Shown: piece by piece, positions 9,534-17,161 of the stretch
Layout of the letters: each line of letters starts with the position of its first letter
Numbering within the stretch: the stretch's first letter is position 1
NCBI RefSeq assembly: GCF_001939045.1
Contig: NZ_MKIM01000028.1
Span: forward strand, 62,001-126,000
Direction of reading: 5' to 3'
DNA: 64,000 nt
Origin: Rhizobium oryziradicis
Lineage (GTDB): Bacteria > Pseudomonadota > Alphaproteobacteria > Rhizobiales > Rhizobiaceae
Position numbers and translations under genes: made by a program
Notes under the pieces: generated by a model
What the model saw: only the letters and a program-made list of their open reading frames with translations
Databases searched by the model: none
Told to the model about the DNA's origin: nothing

Positions 9534-10103
9534 ATGCCCATTACGATTTTCGACGGTATTGTCATCGGTGTTACGCTTTTTTCGGCGGTGCTTGCGATGA
9601 TCCGCGGTTTCTCACGCGAAATTCTGTCGATTGCCAGCTGGGTGGGGGCGCTCACTGCCGCCTATTACCTCTATCCCTTCGTTCTTCCTTATGCGCAGAG
9701 CCACACCGGTGATCAGCGCATTGCCATTGCGGCCTCGGCCGGTGGCATCTTTCTCATCGCCTTGATTTTGATTTCGGTCATCACCTCGCGCATCGCGGAT
9801 TTCATTATTGATAGCCGGGTTGGCGCTTTGGATCGCACACTTGGCTTTTTGTTTGGTGCGGCTAGAGGCATTCTTTTGCTCGTGGTTGCCGTTGCCTTCT
9901 GGAATTGGCTGTTTGATGCCAATCAGCGGCCAGAATGGGTCAATAACGCCAAATCCAAGCCGTTTCTGGATGCATTGGTGGTCAAGCTTGAAGCTGTTCT
10001 GCCAAAGGATATCGAGCCGCAATTGCGCGCACGCATTCTGGGCAAGGAGCAGCCAGCCCCTGCCGATGGTCAGGCTCCTGCCGAAGACGCGACGGGCAAT
10101 TGA
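9534..10103 (+). CDS. cvpA: CvpA family inner-membrane protein
   Basis: A 189-aa membrane protein with about four hydrophobic helices in its first 125 residues and a polar C-terminal tail. It begins MPITIFDGIVIGVTLFSAVL and has the conserved G-FSREILS-A-W segment. In other proteobacteria CvpA affects colicin V production and envelope stress and is often placed before purF, as here. The 131-bp gap to radA contains a small hairpin (CCTGCAA / TTGCAGG at 9485-9510) without a T-run. Confidence 0.92.
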   Translation: MPITIFDGIVIGVTLFSAVLAMIRGFSREILSIASWVGALTAAYYLYPFVLPYAQSHTGDQRIAIAASAGGIFLIALILISVITSRIADFIIDSRVGALDRTLGFLFGAARGILLLVVAVAFWNWLFDANQRPEWVNNAKSKPFLDALVVKLEAVLPKDIEPQLRARILGKEQPAPADGQAPAEDATGN

Positions 10104-10265
10104 TGGTCCCACGCTTTTGCGTGGCAATGGCTTGGGCTAGAAATAGTACCAAACACTCATAAAGACGATATGGAAGTTTATCGCAGGCCTTCTTATATGG
10201 GGCGAAGACTGTGATAATTCAGAATTTGTTCTTCCCCGCCCTGTATCGAGCAAAGGCTTGTTGCA

Positions 10266-11756
10266 ATGACACAGACCAATTCCTCAACCTTCCTTGAAGA
10301 TCTGGATGGCGACACGCTGCATGAAGAATGCGGTGTGTTTGGCATTTTGGGTCATCCCGATGCAGCAACGCTCACAGCTCTCGGGCTGCATGCGCTTCAG
10401 CATCGCGGTCAGGAGGCAGCAGGCATTGTCTCCTTCGACGGCAAACAGTTCCATACAGAAAAGCATATGGGTCTGGTGGGCGATCATTACACCAACCCGG
10501 TGACGCTGGCAAAATTGCCAGGCTCGGCCTCGATTGGCCATACCCGCTATTCGACCACCGGCGAAGTGGCGCTGCGCAATGTGCAGCCGCTGTTTGCGGA
10601 ATTGGAAGAGGGTGGCATTGCCATTGCCCATAACGGCAATTTCACCAATGGCCTGACATTGCGCCGCCAGATCATTGCCACCGGCGCGATCTGTCAGTCC
10701 ACCTCGGATACCGAAGTGGTGCTGCATCTGATTGCCCGCTCGCGCCACAGCTCGACGGCAGACCGCTTCATCGACGCTATCCGGCAGATGGAAGGCGGCT
10801 ATTCCATGCTGGCCATGACCCGCACCAAGCTGATTGCGGCGCGCGACCCGATTGGTATTCGCCCGCTGGTGATGGGCGAGCTGGATGGCAAGCCGATTTT
10901 CTGCTCAGAAACCTGCGCGCTGGACATCATTGGCGCGAAATATATTCGCGACGTGGAAAATGGCGAAGTGATCATCTGCGAAATCCAGCCGGATGGCTCG
11001 ATCACGGTGGATTCGCGCCGTCCGGCTCGTCCGCAGCCAGAGCGTCCCTGCCTGTTTGAATATGTCTATTTTGCCCGCCCGGATTCCGTGGTCAGTGGCC
11101 GCAATGTCTATCAGACCCGCAAGAATATGGGTGCGAATCTCGCGCTTGAAGCCCCTTGCGAGGGTGATGTTGTTGTGCCGGTGCCCGATGGTGGGACGCC
11201 TGCGGCTTTGGGTTATGCACAAGCCAGCGGCATTCCCTTTGAATATGGCATTATCCGCAACCATTATGTTGGCCGTACCTTCATTGAGCCAACCCAGCAG
11301 ATCCGCGCTTTTGGTGTGAAGCTGAAACATTCCGCCAACCGCGCCATGATTGAGGGCAAGCGCGTTATTCTAGTGGATGATTCGATTGTGCGTGGCACAA
11401 CATCGCTGAAAATCGTGCAGATGATCCGCGATGCCGGGGCCAAGGAAGTGCATATTCGCGTGGCCAGCCCGATGATTTATCATCCGGATTTCTACGGCAT
11501 TGATACGCCCGATGCTGAAAAGCTGCTGGCCAATCAATATGCCGGTGCGGAAGCCATGGCGAAATACATTGGTGCCGACTCGCTTGCCTTCCTCTCCATC
11601 GATGGGCTGTATCGCGCTGTTGGTGGCGAGCCGCGCAATCCTGAAAATCCGCAATTTACCGACCATTACTTCACCGGCGATTATCCAACCCGGTTGCTTG
11701 ATAAGGAAGGCGAAAAAGCCGGGCGGAAAATATCGGTCCTTGCCAGCCACGGCTGA
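10266..11756 (+). CDS. purF: Amidophosphoribosyltransferase
   Basis: First committed step of purine synthesis, making 5-phosphoribosylamine from PRPP and glutamine. The 496-aa precursor has the N-terminal nucleophile cysteine at residue 22 (HEE-CGVFGI), so a short propeptide is expected to be removed. The glutaminase domain occupies roughly the first half. The PRPP loop ILVDDSIVRGTTS lies at about residues 362-375 in the type I phosphoribosyltransferase domain. It follows cvpA by 162 bp, so it may have its own promoter. Confidence 0.97.
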   Translation: MTQTNSSTFLEDLDGDTLHEECGVFGILGHPDAATLTALGLHALQHRGQEAAGIVSFDGKQFHTEKHMGLVGDHYTNPVTLAKLPGSASIGHTRYSTTGEVALRNVQPLFAELEEGGIAIAHNGNFTNGLTLRRQIIATGAICQSTSDTEVVLHLIARSRHSSTADRFIDAIRQMEGGYSMLAMTRTKLIAARDPIGIRPLVMGELDGKPIFCSETCALDIIGAKYIRDVENGEVIICEIQPDGSITVDSRRPARPQPERPCLFEYVYFARPDSVVSGRNVYQTRKNMGANLALEAPCEGDVVVPVPDGGTPAALGYAQASGIPFEYGIIRNHYVGRTFIEPTQQIRAFGVKLKHSANRAMIEGKRVILVDDSIVRGTTSLKIVQMIRDAGAKEVHIRVASPMIYHPDFYGIDTPDAEKLLANQYAGAEAMAKYIGADSLAFLSIDGLYRAVGGEPRNPENPQFTDHYFTGDYPTRLLDKEGEKAGRKISVLASHG

Positions 11757-11778
11757 ATGAACTTTTGGGGGAGCAGGC

Positions 11779-12519
11779 ATGACCGTTGATCTTAAAGGCC
11801 GTATCGCGCTGGTCACAGGTGCATCGCGCGGGATTGGCTATTTTACGGCTTTGGAACTCGCCAAGGCGGGAGCGCATGTCATTGCCTGCGCCCGCACGGT
11901 GGGCGGTCTTGAAGACCTTGATGATGCCATCAAATCGCTCGGTGGCAGCGCCACACTGGTGCCGTTTGATCTCGCGGACATGGCAGCCATTGATGCGCTA
12001 GGCGGCTCGATTTTTGAGCGCTGGGGCAAGCTGGATATTCTGGTGGCCAATGCTGGCGTGCTGGGCACCATCTCGCCTGTGGGCCATGTGGAAGCCAAAG
12101 TGTTTGACAAGGTCATGACCATCAACGTTACGGCAACGTGGCGTTTGATCCGCTCTATTGATCCGCTGATTAGCAAATCCGATCAGGGCAGGGCGCTGAT
12201 CCTGTCATCGGGCGCTGCCCATAAGTGCAAACCTTTCTGGGGGCCTTATTCGGCCTCCAAGGCAGCGGTTGAGGCTTTGGCGCGCACATGGGCGGCAGAA
12301 TCCGCTCGGCTGCCTCTGCGCATTCTCTCGGTTGATCCGGGGGCAACCCGCACGGCCATGCGCGCCCAAGCCATGCCGGGAGAAGATCCCGACACATTGC
12401 CGCATCCGTCCACGGTTGCCCAGGCGCTTATGCCCTTGCTTGGTCCCGATCAGACCGAGACCGGCAAGCTGTTTGTGGTGCGCGAAAACCGCATCAAAGA
12501 TTATGTGAATCCGGCATAA
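11779..12519 (+). CDS. Short-chain dehydrogenase/reductase (YciK-like)
   Basis: A 246-aa classical SDR: TGASRGIG cofactor motif near residue 14, NAG at about residue 90, an active-site serine in ILSSGAAH and the YSASK catalytic pair. The layout resembles YciK-type oxidoreductases. Its substrate is unknown. It lies 22 bp after purF with a GGGGGAGCAGG ribosome-binding site and is probably co-transcribed. It ends in a hairpin shared with alr. Confidence 0.88.
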   Translation: MTVDLKGRIALVTGASRGIGYFTALELAKAGAHVIACARTVGGLEDLDDAIKSLGGSATLVPFDLADMAAIDALGGSIFERWGKLDILVANAGVLGTISPVGHVEAKVFDKVMTINVTATWRLIRSIDPLISKSDQGRALILSSGAAHKCKPFWGPYSASKAAVEALARTWAAESARLPLRILSVDPGATRTAMRAQAMPGEDPDTLPHPSTVAQALMPLLGPDQTETGKLFVVRENRIKDYVNPA

Positions 12520-12520
12520 T

Positions 12521-12542
12521 AAGGGGAGAGATTTCTCCCCTT
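12521..12542. terminator. Stem-loop between convergent SDR gene and alr
   Basis: A perfect 9-bp stem AAGGGGAGA / TCTCCCCTT with a GATT loop. It overlaps the last base pairs of alr and lies directly after the SDR stop. There is no long T-run, so termination may be partial in both directions. Confidence 0.65.
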
Positions 12543-13704
12543 ACTCTGCTTCCAGATAATGGCGCTCATAGCGCAGCCCCAGGTTCGTCAGCAGTTCATA
12601 GCCGATGGTGCCAGCGTTACGCGCAACATCGTCAATCGGCATGTTGGGGCCAAACAGCTCAATGTAATCGCCTGCTGTCACTGTTTTTTCCGGCACGTCT
12701 GTCACGTCAAAAATCGTCATATCCATGGTCACGCGGCCAACGACTGGCACTGTATGCCCGGCAATGACGCCGGATGCACCGGAAAGGCCGGTGTTGCGCA
12801 AGGCAACGCCATGGCCGGAGAGATTGCGCAAATAGCCATCGGCATAGCCGACGGAGGCAATGGCAAGGCGGCTGTCGCGATTGAGCGTGCATGCCGCACC
12901 GTAGCTCACGGTTTCGCCCGCTTTGGCGTTGCGGACCTGGATGATCCGTGCCTCTGCCTTGACCACCGGCGTCATCGGATTGGCAACACCATTCACAGCC
13001 TCTGCACCGTAGAGGCTGATGCCGGGACGGGTGAGATCAAAGTGGTAATCGGGACGGAGGAACGTGCCAGCCGATGCTGACAAGCTGGCCTCAATGCCGT
13101 CAAATGCGGCGCGAATGGTGCAAAATGCTTCCAGTTGCTTCTGGTTCATTGGCGATGCCGGATCATCGGCGCAAGCCAGATGGCTGAGAAGCAAAACAGG
13201 TGAAAAGCTGGCAGGGCGCGAGACGTCGGAGGCCAGATAAAGGGCATCTTCCATGGAAAGCCCCAGACGGTTAAAGCCGGTGTCGACATGGAGCGCACAA
13301 GGGTGATCGCCATGCTCTGCAACGGTGCGCATCCAGAAGGCCAATTGCTCTTCAGAGGCAATTACCGGAACCAGGTCATTATCAAAGAAAATGTCTTCCA
13401 TGCCTTCCCAAAGGCCAGACAGCACAAAAATCCGCGCATCCGGCGCATAAATCCGCAGCGTTTCGCCCTCAGACGGCAGAGCCACGAAAAAGTCGCGCGC
13501 ACCGGCATTGTAAAGTGTTTGGCCTGCATCTTCGATGCCAAGACCATAAGCATCGGCCTTGACGACAGCGCCTGCGCGCGCCTTGCCCGATTGGCGGCGC
13601 ATGAAGCGCCAGTTATCAGCCAAGGCTTGAAGATCGATGGTTGCCCTGAGCGGCGCATTCAAAAAGGAATCAGAGGGTGGGATTTCAAAAGGAGATTGGG
13701 TCAT
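12541..13704 (-). CDS. alr: Alanine racemase
   Basis: PLP-dependent interconversion of L- and D-alanine for peptidoglycan. The 387-aa protein carries the PLP lysine in AVVKADAYGLG (Lys49), the HVDTGFNRLG segment, and the second catalytic tyrosine in TVSYGAACTL. In relatives I expect alr directly after dnaB; here it is on the same strand as dnaB but separated by an AraC regulator and an amino acid importer. Confidence 0.95.
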   Translation of the reverse strand: MTQSPFEIPPSDSFLNAPLRATIDLQALADNWRFMRRQSGKARAGAVVKADAYGLGIEDAGQTLYNAGARDFFVALPSEGETLRIYAPDARIFVLSGLWEGMEDIFFDNDLVPVIASEEQLAFWMRTVAEHGDHPCALHVDTGFNRLGLSMEDALYLASDVSRPASFSPVLLLSHLACADDPASPMNQKQLEAFCTIRAAFDGIEASLSASAGTFLRPDYHFDLTRPGISLYGAEAVNGVANPMTPVVKAEARIIQVRNAKAGETVSYGAACTLNRDSRLAIASVGYADGYLRNLSGHGVALRNTGLSGASGVIAGHTVPVVGRVTMDMTIFDVTDVPEKTVTAGDYIELFGPNMPIDDVARNAGTIGYELLTNLGLRYERHYLEAE

Positions 13705-13792
13705 GGAAACGCTTCATGGCTGGAAAACTTTGAGATCAGCCTAGCACTTTTCTTCAAGACTGGAACCGGTCGTGGCTGCTATTGTCTTTTCC

Positions 13793-14653
13793 ATGCACAC
13801 TGTTTGTCTGGATCGCGTCCACCCTTCCGCCGTTTTGCCTGCTCCACGAGAGGCAACAGCGTTTTGGCGTGATCCGCACTTTGGCGGCATGGAATGCATG
13901 AGCGCCACCTTTATCACCCATCGGTTTTCGCCCCATGCGCACGAGCATTTCGGCCTCGGAGCGATGGAAACGGGACTGAAACTCGCCACCATTCGCGGCT
14001 GCAAGCGGGTGTGTGGGCCGGGTGATCTTTATCTGATCAACCCGGAAGAGGTTCATGATGGCTCCCCGGTTGGTGGTATCTATCGCTATCGGATGATTTA
14101 TCCGTCTGTTGCGATGGTGCGGGGTTTGCTGGAAGAGTTTTCAGATTGTACCAAGTCTGACATGCCATTTTTCCCGGAGCAGATTGTCTGTGACCCCGCC
14201 TTGGCCAATGCTTTCAATCATGCCCATCGCCTGATGCAAAACAGGGCGGGTGCCTTGGAGGAAGAGGAAGGAATGCTGGGCGTTCTCGTCGCCATCTTCG
14301 CACGCCACAGTCAGCTGCGGCCTGCGGTGACCAAAACGGATCAGGACGCAGCGGTTGCGCGGGCAAGGGACTATCTACACGCGCATTTTGCTGACGATGT
14401 CGGGCTTGCGCAGCTGGCCGCCATTGTCGGCACCAGCCGCGCCCATCTGATCCGAAGTTTTCGCGCAGCCTTCCATATTACGCCGCATGCCTATCTGACA
14501 TCGTTGCGGATCAGAGCAGCTCAAAAGCAATTGAGCGAAGGGCATTCGCCCATTGAGGTTGCTTTTGCCTGTGGCTTTGCGGATCAGGCCCATTTTACCC
14601 GCAATTTCAAAGCCCGCACGGGCATGACGCCCGCACAGTTTCGACGCGGATAA
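13793..14653 (+). CDS. AraC family transcriptional regulator
   Basis: About 286 aa. The N-terminal cupin-like effector domain has HAHEHFGLGAMETG and GPGDLYLINPEEVHDG. The C-terminal AraC/XylS DNA-binding domain (about the last 100 residues) has two helix-turn-helices, including LAAIVGTSRAHLIRSFRAAF and the signature VAFACGFADQAHFTRNFK. The start is uncertain: the ATG used here and a GTG 21 nt upstream both lack a strong ribosome-binding site. It is divergent from alr and convergent with the amino acid ABC genes, which it may control; the effector is unknown. Confidence 0.88.
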   Translation: MHTVCLDRVHPSAVLPAPREATAFWRDPHFGGMECMSATFITHRFSPHAHEHFGLGAMETGLKLATIRGCKRVCGPGDLYLINPEEVHDGSPVGGIYRYRMIYPSVAMVRGLLEEFSDCTKSDMPFFPEQIVCDPALANAFNHAHRLMQNRAGALEEEEGMLGVLVAIFARHSQLRPAVTKTDQDAAVARARDYLHAHFADDVGLAQLAAIVGTSRAHLIRSFRAAFHITPHAYLTSLRIRAAQKQLSEGHSPIEVAFACGFADQAHFTRNFKARTGMTPAQFRRG

Positions 14654-14654
14654 A

Positions 14655-14762
14655 CTAAAGCATGTCGCGTTTTATTGTCCTCAATAAAACGATAACGTAC
14701 ATGCGACAAAATAAGATCTAAAGCCTGTCGCAGTGAATCCTATTCGCCGCGACAGGCTTTAG
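14655..14762. repeat. Two-hairpin palindromic repeat element
   Basis: Two adjacent inverted repeats. The first has CGTTTTATTG / CAATAAAACG arms (14668-14677 and 14682-14691, loop TCCT), enclosed by TGTCGC / GCGACA. The second has perfect 14-bp arms CTAAAGCCTGTCGC and GCGACAGGCTTTAG (14718-14731 and 14749-14762). Both halves open with CTAAAGC-TGTCGC. From memory this resembles interspersed palindromic units of Rhizobium and Agrobacterium beginning AAAGCATGTCGCG. It fills the gap between convergent genes and contains the stop codon of the adjacent permease gene. Confidence 0.75.
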
Positions 14763-15418
14763 TGACCAACCGGGGCCGCTGAAAATTTTCGCTCCAGATA
14801 TTTGGAATAGCGTGACAGCGGAAAGCAGATGACAAAATAGATCAAGGCAACCAGACCATAGACCGTGAAGGGCTGGAAGGTGGCGTTGGTGACGATGCCG
14901 CCCGCCTTGGACAGTTCGACAAAGCCGATGATGGAGGTCAGCGCCGTGCCCTTGACCACCTGCACCGAAAAGCCTGCCGTGGGTGCTATGGCAATGCGCA
15001 AAGCCTGCGGCAGGATAATCAGCCGCATTTGCTGCATATAGCTGAGCGCCAGGCTTCTGCCCGCCTCCCATTGGCCTTTCGGCACGGCCTCAACACAGCC
15101 GCGCCAGATTTCGACGAGGAAAGCCGCAGTCCAGCAGGTGAGGGCAACGCCTGCCGCAAGCCACGCTGGCACATCAATGCCAAACAGACCAAGGCCAAAG
15201 AAGGCAATGAACAATTGCATCAGCAATGGCGTGCCTTGAAAGAACTCAATGAAGCCACGCGCGAAAATACGTGCGGTGCGAACCACTGAGATGCGAAGAA
15301 ACAGCAGCAGCAAGCCCACCAGACCACCACCAATAAAGGAGACCACGGAGAGCATCAGGGTCCACCGGGTGGCGAGGAGCAGATTGCGCACAATATCCCA
15401 AAGGGTGAACTGGATCAT
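14759..15418 (-). CDS. Polar amino acid ABC transporter permease (HisM/GlnP type), second
   Basis: A 219-aa inner-membrane permease with about five helices. It has the EFFQGTPLLMQLF N-terminal family segment and a C-terminal EAA-type loop (EAGRSLALSYMQQMRLIILPQALR) that contacts the ATPase. Its start overlaps the preceding permease stop (ATGA), so the two are coupled. It ends inside the right arm of the palindromic repeat. No ATPase gene follows. Confidence 0.92.
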   Translation of the reverse strand: MIQFTLWDIVRNLLLATRWTLMLSVVSFIGGGLVGLLLLFLRISVVRTARIFARGFIEFFQGTPLLMQLFIAFFGLGLFGIDVPAWLAAGVALTCWTAAFLVEIWRGCVEAVPKGQWEAGRSLALSYMQQMRLIILPQALRIAIAPTAGFSVQVVKGTALTSIIGFVELSKAGGIVTNATFQPFTVYGLVALIYFVICFPLSRYSKYLERKFSAAPVGH

Positions 15419-16086
15419 CGTGTTGCCCCTTGTGGAAAGATGCGCCGACCAATCAGGGCCAGAATTTGCCGAAGCAGAATGGCGAGCAGAAGATAGACGG
15501 CGGTGGAGACCATATAGGCTTCAAAGGCGCGAAAAGTGCGCGATTGAATGAAATTGGCGGCAAAGGTCAAATCTTGAGCAGCAATTTGCGACACCACGGC
15601 CGAGCCAAGCATGACGATGACCACTTGCGATGACAGCGCTGGCCAGATGCGCTGCAAGGCGGGGATGAGAATGATCAGGCGAAAGGTTTGGAGGGGGCGA
15701 AGTGCCAGCGCCTTGCCCGCTTCAAACTGTCCCTTGGGGGTTGCCTCAATGCCAGCGCGGATGATTTCACAGGAATAAGCACCGAGATTGATGATCATGG
15801 CCAGATTGGCCGCTTCCATTTCCGTCAGCTTTACGCTGGTGGCGGGCAGGCCGAAAAAGATGAAGAACAACTGGATGATGAACGGCGTGTTGCGGATCAA
15901 CTCCACATAGATCGCAACCGGCGGCTTGATCCACTTTGGCCCAAGCGCGCGCGCCCACGCACAGACGATGCCAAGCGCAATGCCGACAATGCCGCCAATC
16001 AACGTGAGTTCGATCGTGACGCCAATGCCTTTAAGAATGATGGGGTAATATTCAGTAATCCAGCTGAAGTTGAAAATGTAATGCAT
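15415..16086 (-). CDS. Polar amino acid ABC transporter permease (HisM/GlnP type), first
   Basis: A 223-aa permease with the ELIRNTPFIIQLFFIFFGLP segment near residue 63 and an EAA loop (EAGKALALRPLQTFRLI). It pairs with the next gene to form a heterodimeric channel. It lies 156 bp after the binding-protein gene, behind a terminator-like hairpin that could lower permease expression relative to the binding protein. Confidence 0.92.
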   Translation of the reverse strand: MHYIFNFSWITEYYPIILKGIGVTIELTLIGGIVGIALGIVCAWARALGPKWIKPPVAIYVELIRNTPFIIQLFFIFFGLPATSVKLTEMEAANLAMIINLGAYSCEIIRAGIEATPKGQFEAGKALALRPLQTFRLIILIPALQRIWPALSSQVVIVMLGSAVVSQIAAQDLTFAANFIQSRTFRAFEAYMVSTAVYLLLAILLRQILALIGRRIFPQGATR

Positions 16087-16156
16087 GACCTATCCTGCAT
16101 CGGGCTGGGTTTTCACCCGGAAAAACGCTGCGATTTTGATGGGAAACCGGCAGCAT

Positions 16157-16197
16157 AAAAACCCGGCAGGCACTCTTGGAGAGCGATGTCTGCCGGG
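16157..16197 (-). terminator. Intercistronic terminator/attenuator after the binding-protein gene
   Basis: On the - strand an 8-bp stem CCCGGCAG / CTGCCGGG (18-nt loop) is followed by TTTTT. It lies between the solute-binding-protein gene and the permease genes. Such partial terminators often keep binding protein in excess over permease. Confidence 0.75.
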
Positions 16198-16242
16198 AGA
16201 GGTGGTTGGCTCAGCAGCATCGCTGCCTGAACCCGTGTTTGT

Positions 16243-17028
16243 TTAAAGATCCGCAGGCACAGGCGCTCCCAGCCATTTCTCTGAAATCTTATCCAGCGAG
16301 CCATCTTTGCGGGCTTCTGCGATGATGGCGTTGACCTTTTCCAAAAGTGCGGGCTCATTCTTGTTGAGGCCAATGGAGCAAGGCGAGTTCTTGATCAGGA
16401 ACTTTGGCTCAGGGCGCTTTGGCGGGTTCTTGGCAAGAATGGCGGCGGCCACAACATTGCCGGTTGCCACGGCCTCGACCTGGCCGGAAAGAAAGGCAGA
16501 AATCGTGCCGTTATTATCCTCATAGCGCTTGATGGTGGCGTCTGCGGGGGCAATTTTGGTCAATTCCAGGTCTTCAATGGCACCACGGGTAACGCCAACA
16601 GTTTTGCCAGCCAGATCGGCTGCGGTTTTGATCGCAACGTCAGCCGGGGCAAAAACGCCATTGTAGAAGGGCGCGTAAGGATTGGAGAAGTCGATGACTT
16701 TTTCGCGGTCCGGGTTTTTGCCAAGGCTGGAAATGACGAGATCGACCTTGTTGGTTTGCAGATATGGGATGCGATTGGCGCTGGCCACCGGAACCAGCTC
16801 TACTTTCACCTTCAGCTTATCGGCAATCAGCTTGGCGGTATCTATGTCATAGCCAAGCGGCTGCATATCAGTGCCAACGCTGCCAAAGGGCGGAAAATCC
16901 TGCGGCACAGCCACGCGCAGCGTGCCGCGTGCCGTGATGTCGCTCAAAGCATCAGCGTGAGCAGGAACAGATGCAGCAAGCAAGGCGACAGAAAGGCCAA
17001 TAGTGGCCAGCAAGGTTCTACGGTGCAT
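16243..17028 (-). CDS. Periplasmic amino acid-binding protein (SBP family 3)
   Basis: A 261-aa receptor for the adjacent importer. It has a Sec signal peptide (MHRRTLLATIG..., cleavage after AHA near residue 25), then RGTLRVAVPQDFPPFG and GYDIDTAKLIADKL, typical of the Lys/Arg/Gln/His-binding family. VDLVISSLGKNPDREK follows at mid-domain. Ligand specificity cannot be set from motifs. A terminator for dnaB lies just upstream, so this gene needs its own promoter in the short stretch between 17029 and about 17078. Confidence 0.92.
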   Translation of the reverse strand: MHRRTLLATIGLSVALLAASVPAHADALSDITARGTLRVAVPQDFPPFGSVGTDMQPLGYDIDTAKLIADKLKVKVELVPVASANRIPYLQTNKVDLVISSLGKNPDREKVIDFSNPYAPFYNGVFAPADVAIKTAADLAGKTVGVTRGAIEDLELTKIAPADATIKRYEDNNGTISAFLSGQVEAVATGNVVAAAILAKNPPKRPEPKFLIKNSPCSIGLNKNEPALLEKVNAIIAEARKDGSLDKISEKWLGAPVPADL

Positions 17029-17078
17029 TTCAAACTCCAGTTAGATTTGCCCCATAAAATGCAATTGTCGTGCCAACG

Positions 17079-17109
17079 AAAAAAAGGCCGCAAACAATGC
17101 GGCCTTTTT
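17079..17109 (-). terminator. Terminator of dnaB
   Basis: AAAAAGGCCGC / GCGGCCTTTTT hairpin with a 7-nt loop. On the - strand it is followed by a run of seven T. The A and T flanks give a bidirectional form. It isolates dnaB from the amino acid transporter genes downstream. Confidence 0.88.
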
Positions 17110-17161
17110 CATCAAATGGACAATTGCCAATCAAATTGGCGCATTTTTATGCAGACGACTT

